Assembly (NCBI GenBank): GCA_017476305.1
Contig: JAFVAA010000484.1
Location: forward strand, 1 to 5,181
Direction: 5' to 3'
DNA length: 5,181 bases
DNA from: Lachnospiraceae bacterium
GTDB taxonomy: Bacteria > Bacillota > Clostridia > Lachnospirales > Lachnospiraceae
Each line of letters begins with the position of its first letter. Positions within the stretch are counted from its first letter, which is position 1. A program made the translations under genes and the position numbers. The notes beneath the pieces were generated by a model. It had not been told where the DNA came from, searched no databases, and worked only from the letters and a program-made list of their open reading frames with translations. Positions 1 to 3,760 of the stretch are shown in pieces.

Positions 1-699
1 AATGACAACACCGAAAATATCTAAGCGGTCGTTCTCCCCAACAGGTATCGGGGCATATTTTGTATTCAAAGAAACAAGATAGAGACCATCGCCAATCTCC
101 TGTAGCTTTTTGATATAAGCCTCCCCGTTGAGAGAGAAAATGCCTACCTCGTCTTCGCCAACCTCTTCTTTTTGCAGCACCCATGCAATCTGTCCATTAG
201 AGTATTCCGGTTCCATGCTGTCGCCGCTGATCCGAACGCCAAAGCTGGCGTTTTCAGGCAATATAGCGGGATCAGAGACCGTGATGGTATGCTTTGAGCT
301 GTCTGAAAGGATATTGCCTGTCCCGGCGGATACCGCTGTATCGTAGATGTCAATCTGCCTGCGGAAAGGTATGATCTCGGTCACCGTATTCTCAAAAGAT
401 CCGGCAGCATGGAGCAGGGCAATGTAATCCAAAGCCTTGGCTTGTCCCTCCCTGTTCAGCGTGGAAAGGGGACTGGCGGGATTGCTCCCAAAGTATGCCC
501 CGTATATATCTGTAACTTCCAATATCCTACAAAGTGTGAGGAATACGGTCACACTTGGCTCTGCGTCGTTTCTTTCCAATTTAGATATTGCTTTATATAC
601 TTGATGGAAACCTTCTTTTCCCAAAAGCTCAGCAAGCTCTGTCTGTGATAGTTTTTTCTTCTTGCGGTTGGTCGCAATGATCTCTCCAATCGAGTACAT
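1..699 (-). CDS. S24-family (LexA/CI-like) autocleaving repressor with N-terminal HTH, 3'-truncated by window edge
   Basis: The frame is open from an ATG at 699-697 to the window edge, giving 233 visible residues with no stop. An AAGGG ribosome-binding site lies 8 nt upstream of the ATG. Residues 4-60 look like an XRE-type helix-turn-helix (SQTELAELLG, then ISKLERNDAEPS). The C-terminal part has the S24 peptidase signature: a probable Ala-Gly cleavage site at A125-G126 (VSAGTG), the nucleophile Ser161 in GDSMEP, and the general base Lys197 in YIKKL. Family knowledge: such proteins repress phage or element genes and cleave themselves when RecA is activated by DNA damage. The gene is divergent from the plus-strand genes, as expected for an element's master repressor. 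The visible length is close to the usual size, so probably only a few residues are missing. Strong family call; the regulated targets are inferred. Confidence 0.93.
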   Translation of the reverse strand, partial: MYSIGEIIATNRKKKKLSQTELAELLGKEGFHQVYKAISKLERNDAEPSVTVFLTLCRILEVTDIYGAYFGSNPASPLSTLNREGQAKALDYIALLHAAGSFENTVTEIIPFRRQIDIYDTAVSAGTGNILSDSSKHTITVSDPAILPENASFGVRISGDSMEPEYSNGQIAWVLQKEEVGEDEVGIFSLNGEAYIKKLQEIGDGLYLVSLNTKYAPIPVGENDRLDIFGVVI

Positions 700-718
700 T
701 CGTATGCCCTTCTTTCCT

Positions 719-729
719 CTTTAGTAAAG
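719..729. repeat. 11-bp perfect palindrome in the repressor 5' UTR
   Basis: CTTTA-G-TAAAG is a perfect dyad centred at 724, between the predicted transcription start of the S24 repressor and its ribosome-binding site. Its position suits an operator or a small 5'-UTR hairpin. No second copy was noticed elsewhere in the window, so a role is only possible. Confidence 0.35.
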
Positions 730-756
730 TTGTGAAGATAGTTCCTTACAAGTAGT

Positions 757-785
757 ATTATATTCTTTGCCGTGGAAATTTGCAA
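757..785 (-). promoter_or_regulatory. Sigma-A-type promoter of the S24 repressor gene
   Basis: Read on the minus strand, TTGCAA (785-780) and a perfect TATAAT (762-757) are separated by 17 bp, with a start expected near 750. This gives a 5' UTR of about 50 nt to the ATG at 699. Spacing and box quality are good. Confidence 0.75.
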
Positions 786-790
786 GCAAA
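779..790. promoter_or_regulatory. Candidate operator over the repressor -35 box
   Basis: TTTGC-AA-GCAAA is a short dyad that covers the -35 hexamer (780-785) of the repressor promoter. A repressor bound here would block its own promoter, the usual autoregulatory arrangement. A looser pair, CGAATT (793-798) and AATTCG (830-835), flanks the zone between the two divergent promoters. Which protein binds cannot be told from the sequence. Confidence 0.35.
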
Positions 791-825
791 ATCGAATTAA
801 ATTAGAAAATTGACATATTTGGCAG

Positions 826-855
826 TTGAAATTCGTCTAAAAAGAGAATTATAAT
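826..855 (+). promoter_or_regulatory. Promoter of the cysteine-rich small protein gene
   Basis: TTGAAA (826-831) and a perfect TATAAT (850-855) are separated by 18 bp, just upstream of the ribosome-binding site AAAGGAG (862-868). A perfect TTGACA also occurs at 810-815, but no -10 box lies at proper distance from it. The promoter is back to back with that of the S24 repressor, so the repressor could control both. Confidence 0.65.
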
Positions 856-878
856 GCGTATAAAGGAGTTGGTAATAT

Positions 879-1094
879 ATGGAAGAGTCACAACAGATTG
901 AGTTCTATTGCAGGAATTGTAAAAAAAGCTTGAAAATGAGCTATACACTCTCAGGCAATGCGGACATGCTGGTCATGTCCGGTATCACAATGAGGTGCCA
1001 CACGCATAAGTGCGTGCGGGTGATGGAAATGCGGCACTACACAGAAGGGCGGCTCGTATCCATGGCGGACAGGTTCAACAAGGTCTATCTGTGA
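879..1094 (+). CDS. Small cysteine-rich (zinc-ribbon-like) protein, 71 aa
   Basis: The ATG at 879 follows AAAGGAG with 10 nt spacing and a good promoter, so translation is likely although I do not recognise a named family. Two cysteine pairs are visible: C11-x2-C14 (YCRNCKKS) and C40-x4-C45 with histidines at 41 and 43 (CHTHKC). This is consistent with one structural zinc site of ribbon or knuckle type. There is no signal peptide or membrane segment, so it should be cytosolic. It is the first gene divergent from the S24 repressor. In phage-like modules that slot often holds a Cro-like, antirepressor or accessory regulator, but no DNA-binding helix is evident, so that role is speculation. The transcript probably ends at the terminator at 1196-1250. 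Confidence 0.8.
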   Translation: MEESQQIEFYCRNCKKSLKMSYTLSGNADMLVMSGITMRCHTHKCVRVMEMRHYTEGRLVSMADRFNKVYL

Positions 1095-1103
1095 GGCAGG
1101 GAC

Positions 1104-1123
1104 GGGGCAGCCACCAATGCCCC
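1104..1123 (+). repeat. GC-rich hairpin just after the cysteine-rich gene
   Basis: GGGGCA (1104-1109) pairs perfectly with TGCCCC (1118-1123) across an 8-nt loop, directly after the stop codon. No T-run follows, so it is not a complete terminator; it may protect the mRNA 3' end. Further weak pairings (for example GTCCT with AGGAC around 1137-1163) fill the stretch up to 1195. I see no gene between 1095 and 1330. Confidence 0.45.
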
Positions 1124-1195
1124 AACAATTAAATAGGTCCTCATGATATGGGAGCTTGCAGGACGGCGGAACACCGCTTGGCATGACTCACCGCG

Positions 1196-1250
1196 GACGC
1201 ATGAGAAAGTAAACGGACAGGAGCCGTTCTTTCTTATGCGTCTTTTATTT
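1196..1250 (+). terminator. Strong rho-independent terminator after the cysteine-rich gene
   Basis: A long hairpin is formed by a 14-bp outer stem (left arm from 1196, right arm ending 1242, one G-U pair). An inner stem AACGG/CCGTT follows after a 2-nt bulge, with the 7-nt loop ACAGGAG. A T-rich tail, TCTTTTATTT, begins at the foot of the stem (1241-1250). It separates the small-protein transcript from the XRE gene 80 bp downstream. Confidence 0.85.
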
Positions 1251-1291
1251 ATGCTCTTTTGTCGGAAAATTAGGAGTTCAAAAGTTCTCCC

Positions 1292-1316
1292 GTTCGTTTA
1301 CAGCAGCAAAACGAAC
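1292..1316 (+). repeat. 8-bp inverted repeat abutting the XRE gene ribosome-binding site
   Basis: GTTCGTTT (1292-1299) and AAACGAAC (1309-1316) are exact complements around a 9-nt loop. The right arm ends one base before the AGGAGG ribosome-binding site (1317-1322). At DNA level it could be an operator; in RNA it could be a hairpin affecting ribosome access. No clear promoter for the XRE gene was found between the terminator and this repeat. Confidence 0.5.
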
Positions 1317-1330
1317 AGGAGGAAAGAAAA

Positions 1331-1687
1331 ATGGAGATCAGGGAGATCAGGAATTACGATGCGGAAAAGGTAGGAGTGAGGATTAAGAAGATCCGCAAGG
1401 CATACGGGGAGACGCAGATGCAGCTTGCAGAATACCTTGGACTTTCCAAAGAGACCATATTTGCAATGGAGAAGGGGAAACAGACCTGTATGCCGGATCA
1501 TATCGGGCGTATCTGCGACCATTATCATGTGACGGCGGACTATCTGTATTACGGGATAGAGAACGGCTCGGCTATGTGTGACAGTATGCAGGATGAAACA
1601 GGAAGGATCATGGCTATGCTGCGTAATTGCAGCCACGAGGATTTAGAGAAGGCTGAGCAGATGTTGAAACTGTTTCTTAGAAAATGA
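1331..1687 (+). CDS. Small XRE-family (HTH_3) transcriptional regulator, 118 aa
   Basis: The ATG at 1331 follows AGGAGG (1317-1322) with 8 nt spacing. Residues about 14-68 form a Cro/CI-type helix-turn-helix: IKKIRKAYGETQMQLAEYLG (helices 1-2), then SKETIFAMEKGKQ containing the recognition helix, then the closing helices ending in HVTADYLYYG. That last phrase is typical of the HTH_3 family in Clostridia. The remaining 45 residues are a short mostly helical tail (EDLEKAEQMLKLFLRK) that could dimerise. There is no peptidase domain, so unlike the S24 repressor it should not respond to DNA damage by self-cleavage. It is probably a second regulator of the same element, acting on nearby promoters such as that proposed upstream of the long leader; the targets are inferred. 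Confidence 0.93.
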   Translation: MEIREIRNYDAEKVGVRIKKIRKAYGETQMQLAEYLGLSKETIFAMEKGKQTCMPDHIGRICDHYHVTADYLYYGIENGSAMCDSMQDETGRIMAMLRNCSHEDLEKAEQMLKLFLRK

Positions 1688-1707
1688 GCATACATAAAAT
1701 CAAAAAT

Positions 1708-1761
1708 CGTATTAACAATACGGTTGAAAACAGCAGAACCGTATTACCTCTCAGTTTCAAC
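1708..1761 (+). repeat. Overlapping, mutually exclusive inverted repeats after the XRE gene
   Basis: CGTATT (1708-1713) can pair with AATACG (1717-1722) around a 3-nt loop. The same AATACG, as part of AATACGGTT (1717-1725), is also an exact 9-bp complement of AACCGTATT (1737-1745). In addition GTTGAAA (1723-1729) is complementary to TTTCAAC (1755-1761). Only some of these pairings can exist together. The arrangement suits an RNA switch or attenuator, or clustered operators with shared half-sites. Confidence 0.6.
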
Positions 1762-1783
1762 GGGGCAGTTTCTATTCTACAAT
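1755..1783 (+). promoter_or_regulatory. Possible promoter of the long leader/ncRNA
   Basis: TACAAT (1778-1783) is a good -10 box, preceded at 17 bp by a weak -35, TTTCAA (1755-1760). The start would be near 1790, immediately before the hairpin at 1792-1808. The weak -35 lies inside an inverted-repeat arm, which suggests regulated use. The call depends mostly on the -10 box and on what follows it. Confidence 0.35.
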
Positions 1784-1789
1784 GATTGC

Positions 1790-2230
1790 AAGGTTCCAAA
1801 CGGGAACCGGTATCTTGAAAACTGAATAGGACACGGCGATCCCGTTCATTCTTTTCCCGCCTGACTTATGGTCGGGTGGCAGCGCCCCATTTCGTGCGAC
1901 GACAGACCTCTTGATGTGCTGATTATGAGAAACAGACATGAAGTGCCTGTGAAGGTCTTGAGCAGAGGACGGTGCCTACCGGTTTGGCAGCCGGAGGTAA
2001 TGGGAAGGAGAACGCATCCGGATTTCAGCAGATAGCATTTCCGGGGAGTGGCTACCGGTATAAGTCCTTGATGGGCATGGATACTGTACCATGAGCGCAG
2101 CCAGCGCAGGATCGTTTTACCCCGCCGGGGGATAAGTCAAAGAGACTTGGGAAGAATGGCGGAAGGCTTGACCTTCCGTATCATCTTCCCATACAAAGGG
2201 AGCTGCAAGTACAGATCCTTTTGTATGAGG
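1790..2230 (+). ncRNA. Candidate long structured RNA (leader or stand-alone ncRNA), family not recognised
   Basis: No convincing ORF exists on either strand here, yet the plus strand holds many local helices. These include: 1857-1865 with 1871-1879 (9 pairs, two G-U, loop TTATG); 1904-1909 with 1953-1958 (AGACCT/AGGTCT); 1977-1980 with 1996-1999; 2017-2022 with 2040-2045; 2076-2080 with 2089-2093 (CATGG/CCATG); 2120-2123 with 2127-2130; and 2134-2138 with 2144-2148. A two-tier hairpin pairs 2148-2155 with 2184-2191 and 2160-2166 with 2172-2178, all perfect. The last helix is 2191-2199 with 2217-2226 (one bulge). The 8-mer CTACCGGT occurs twice (1976-1983, 2052-2059). It could be a 5' leader of the operon starting at 2324 or an independent RNA. 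No internal T-run terminator is seen, which favours a leader. The boundaries are estimates. Confidence 0.55.
1792..1825 (+). promoter_or_regulatory. rRNA-leader-like boxB hairpin plus boxA-like antitermination motif
   Basis: GGTTCC (1792-1797) and GGAACC (1803-1808) form a 6-bp stem with a 5-nt loop. Three nucleotides after it comes ATCTTGAAAACTGAATA (1812-1828). This closely resembles the TCTTTGAAAACT-type boxA found in rRNA leaders and spacers of Firmicutes. Known biology: in rrn operons a hairpin followed by boxA loads NusB-S10 and lets polymerase read through long untranslated structured RNA. The same order here, ahead of about 400 nt of untranslated structured sequence, suggests a similar role. 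The similarity is by eye only. Confidence 0.4.
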
Positions 2231-2323
2231 AGATGATTGTGCGCGCAAAGATCAAATCAGAAAAAGAAACAGATACAGGTAAAGAAGATGCCGCAGGAAC
2301 AAAAGCGGCAGAATGGAGGAAAT

Positions 2324-2935
2324 ATGGAAGAAGTAAAGAAATGTATTATCGTGATATGGGGAATGCTTGTGGATGAGACAGCAGCAAGGATGGAGAGCTA
2401 TGCGCTGGAGCATGGTCTTGAGATCGTGGAGATGATGGCAAATGTGGAGAATATCGAAGAACGGCTGCGGAACTATATCGAATGCAATGAGATCAGGGCG
2501 GTCCTTGTGAATGACATGGATGAGATGCCGATGGAGGCACATGCGCTGGAGCGGCTGATCGGGTTTGGGCTGGAGCATGATGTGAGTTTCCATGATGAGA
2601 GCAGGGGATACATGCGGCTGGCACTTGCATGGGACGGAGACCGCGACAATCAGGTCGTGCCGGAAGGAGCCGGAATAGGAATGCTGCCGGACATGATAGA
2701 GCAGGAAAAGAAAGACAGTACGGGAATGCAGCGAAGGCTCAGCCACTATATAGGGGCATTTGGTACGGAAGTGAAGGATCAGAAAGGCAGCAAGATCATC
2801 GAGTGTCCCACGGAGGACGAGGCGGTGGAGATGATCAGGGAAGAGAGTGCCGGGACGGAGAATGCTGCGGAGGCTGTTCAGGAGGAGAATGCGGCGGACA
2901 GCACCGGGGAGGAGAATGCCGATGGAGAAGATTAA
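2324..2935 (+). CDS. Acidic-tailed protein with a resolvase-fold-like N-terminal domain lacking catalytic residues, 203 aa
   Basis: I chose the ATG at 2324 because GGAGG (2315-2319) precedes it; the frame is open further upstream only from a TTG with no good site. I do not recognise a named family. Residues about 7-95 follow the pattern of a serine-recombinase catalytic domain: a beta strand CIIVIWG, a helix to ESYALEHGLEIVE, a strand RAVLVNDMDEMP at the place of the usual VVKDLSRFGR, then a helix ERLIGFGLEHDVSFHD. The nucleophile Ser after the first strand and the two arginines of the DLSRFGR motif are absent (M65-D66-E67-M68-P69 instead), so it should not be a recombinase. Residues 160-203 are strongly acidic and end in three 9-residue repeats with an ENA core. 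The gene overlaps the MazF-like gene by 14 nt and may encode its antitoxin or a regulator; that is inference. Confidence 0.85.
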   Translation: MEEVKKCIIVIWGMLVDETAARMESYALEHGLEIVEMMANVENIEERLRNYIECNEIRAVLVNDMDEMPMEAHALERLIGFGLEHDVSFHDESRGYMRLALAWDGDRDNQVVPEGAGIGMLPDMIEQEKKDSTGMQRRLSHYIGAFGTEVKDQKGSKIIECPTEDEAVEMIREESAGTENAAEAVQEENAADSTGEENADGED

Positions 2936-2937
2936 CA
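2857..2937 (+). repeat. Three 27-bp tandem repeats spanning the junction into the mazF-like gene
   Basis: GGAGAATGC recurs at exact 27-bp intervals (2857, 2884, 2911); the rest of each unit is degenerate. In the upstream gene the repeats encode acidic 9-residue units around ENAA. In the MazF frame each unit places an ATG (2862, 2889, 2916) next to a GGAGA or AGGAGGAGA Shine-Dalgarno-like stretch. The third unit also provides the ribosome-binding site for the ATG at 2922. Confidence 0.8.
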
Positions 2938-3347
2938 GGATCGGGACGGACAGGGGCAAGGTGAACCGGGGCGAGATATGGATGGCGGATTTTGGGGAAC
3001 CGCAGTCACAGGATGACCACAGGCTGCACGGGATAAGACCGGTGGTCATCGTGAGCAATGACAAGGCAAACATGCACAGCATGGTGATCCATGTGGTGCC
3101 GCTCACCAGCCGGATACACAAGAAGGTGTTCCAGCCGACGCACGTATTCCTGAACGTCTGTGAGGCGCAGGGCTTGTGGAAACACAGTATCGCACAATGC
3201 GAGCAGCTCTGTTCCGTGAGCCAGTATGAGCTGCTGGACCGGATCGGAAATGTCTCAGAGGTTCAGATGATGCAGATCGACACGGGAATGCAGGTGCAGC
3301 TTGGCATGAGGATAGCGCAGAGGGGGTGCTTTTATGGAGCAGGTTAA
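2922..3347 (+). CDS. MazF/PemK-family endoribonuclease toxin, 141 aa
   Basis: The sequence shows the family core: NRGEIWMADFG (residues 15-25, beta 1), HGIRPVVIVSND (36-47), VVPLTSR (58-64), then CEQLCSV and a C-terminal helix with MQIDTGMQVQLGM. By family knowledge the enzyme cleaves mRNA at short sequence motifs. The likely catalytic pair, by position, is Arg39 (in IRPVV) and Thr62 (in PLTS). Length is slightly above the usual 110-120 residues because of a basic N-terminal stretch. I chose the ATG at 2922 (7 nt after AGGAG); an ATG at 2916 and longer in-frame starts at 2889 and 2862 are possible. The gene overlaps its upstream neighbour by 14 nt and the downstream one by 14 nt, implying translational coupling. 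No MazE-like gene is adjacent, so the antitoxin must be one of the unusual neighbours or lie elsewhere. Confidence 0.92.
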   Translation: MEKINRIGTDRGKVNRGEIWMADFGEPQSQDDHRLHGIRPVVIVSNDKANMHSMVIHVVPLTSRIHKKVFQPTHVFLNVCEAQGLWKHSIAQCEQLCSVSQYELLDRIGNVSEVQMMQIDTGMQVQLGMRIAQRGCFYGAG

Positions 3348-3570
3348 GGCTTTTCCCGAAGTGGATATAAACAAAGTCCGTTTCTTTGGGGACAGGAAGA
3401 TAGACATGAGCAAGCCGGTGGAGGAACGGATCAGGGAGCAGTTGGAAGGGGATGAGTACCCGTATTTCAGACGCAGCAGGGAACACCCGGAGTATCTGGT
3501 CAAGATCAGTTTCTCGAATAACGGCACGAGTTTCCATGACAATCTCGTGAAAATGCTGGCAGAGAGCTAA
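3334..3570 (+). CDS. Small transposon-associated protein, TnpW-like at its C-terminus, 78 aa
   Basis: The ATG at 3334 lies 7 nt after AGGGGG (3321-3326) and overlaps the end of the MazF-like gene by 14 nt. The C-terminal third (EYLVKISFSNNGTSFHDNLV, then KMLAES) resembles the short beta strand plus helix of TnpW-type proteins of Tn4451-related elements (pattern YxVxxxF, then a helix with KxxRL); this match is from memory and tentative. Residues 13-50 are charged, without a recognised motif. There is no signal peptide or membrane segment. Given its place directly after a toxin without a standard antitoxin, an antitoxin role is a second possibility. It is the last gene before the recombinase and is probably co-transcribed with the two genes upstream. 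Confidence 0.82.
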   Translation: MEQVKAFPEVDINKVRFFGDRKIDMSKPVEERIREQLEGDEYPYFRRSREHPEYLVKISFSNNGTSFHDNLVKMLAES

Positions 3571-3579
3571 AACGGGGAT

Positions 3580-3637
3580 ATGTGCAAAAAATGCACATTA
3601 CAGACACATAAAATTTTAATGTAATTTTTCGAAAAAT
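3580..3637. repeat. AT-rich cluster of palindromes after the toxin operon
   Basis: Three dyads lie in 58 bp: ATGTGCA/TGCACAT around five As (3580-3598, perfect 7-bp arms), an imperfect dyad ACAT...ATGT (3606-3622), and the perfect 14-bp palindrome ATTTTTCGAAAAAT (3624-3637). The first, followed by AT-rich sequence, could weakly end the operon transcript, but no proper T-run follows its stem. The cluster sits beside the recombinase promoter and could hold protein-binding sites. Confidence 0.55.
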
Positions 3638-3638
3638 A

Positions 3639-3667
3639 TGGATAACGGGACAAAAATGTGGTAGTAT
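3639..3667 (+). promoter_or_regulatory. Possible extended -10 promoter of the serine recombinase gene
   Basis: TGGATA (3639-3644) and TAGTAT (3662-3667) are 17 bp apart, with a TG one base before the -10 box (extended -10 form). The start would be near 3674, giving a leader of about 87 nt. The -10 box lies inside the left arm of the inverted repeat at 3654-3714, so whatever binds that repeat would control this promoter. Confidence 0.45.
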
Positions 3668-3714
3668 CTGAGTAAGGACTAAATTTCATAGGCAACTCTC
3701 ATACTGCCACATTT
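3654..3714. repeat. 61-bp imperfect inverted repeat upstream of the recombinase: candidate attachment site or operator
   Basis: AAATGTGGTAGTAT (3654-3667) is complementary to ATACTGCCACATTT (3701-3714) at 13 of 14 positions. A second inner pair, GAGT/ACTC (3670-3673, 3694-3697), follows after 2-nt internal gaps. The dyad centre is near 3684. Sites of large serine recombinases are imperfect inverted repeats of about 40-60 bp beside the recombinase gene, so this fits in size and place. Because the proposed promoter's -10 is inside the left arm, an RNA hairpin from that promoter is unlikely and a DNA-level role is favoured. Confidence 0.6.
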
Positions 3715-3760
3715 GGTTTTCGGTTTCCTCTGACTTAGAAATCGAAAGGAGCGGTGGTTT

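Noticed and set aside
1143..1373. 76-codon plus-strand frame across the terminator and into the XRE gene
   Set aside because: It runs through the terminator hairpin, has no ribosome-binding site and overlaps the well-supported XRE start in another frame.
1298..1636. 112-codon minus-strand frame opposite the XRE gene
   Set aside because: Antisense to a clear HTH gene, with no ribosome site or family resemblance.
1790..2230. Group II intron, hammerhead ribozyme or tmRNA as an explanation of the structured region
   Set aside because: No domain V-like hairpin with a nearby reverse transcriptase, no CTGATGA/GAAA hammerhead core (only a vague CTGATTATGAGAAAC) and no tmRNA tag or tRNA-like ends were found.
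2233..2376. Short plus-strand ORF (47 codons from ATG 2233, or GTG 2239 six bases after AGGAG) overlapping the start of the 203-aa gene
   Set aside because: The ATG is too close to the AGGAG site, the GTG alternative is weak, the product shows no motif, and the stretch is the 3' end of the structured leader. A leader peptide is possible but not supported enough to annotate.
2847..2921. N-terminal extension of the MazF-like protein from a GTG at 2847
   Set aside because: The added residues are an arginine-rich out-of-frame translation of the upstream gene's acidic repeats. The ATG at 2922 has the best spacing to AGGAG and a family-like length. In-repeat ATGs are kept only as a finding.
2252..3121. 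289-codon open frame on the minus strand opposite the toxin operon
   Set aside because: It is antisense to the acidic-tailed protein gene and the toxin gene, whose products and start sites are well supported. Its product is low in complexity, rich in Leu, His and Pro, and has no recognisable domain; it is a codon-bias shadow.
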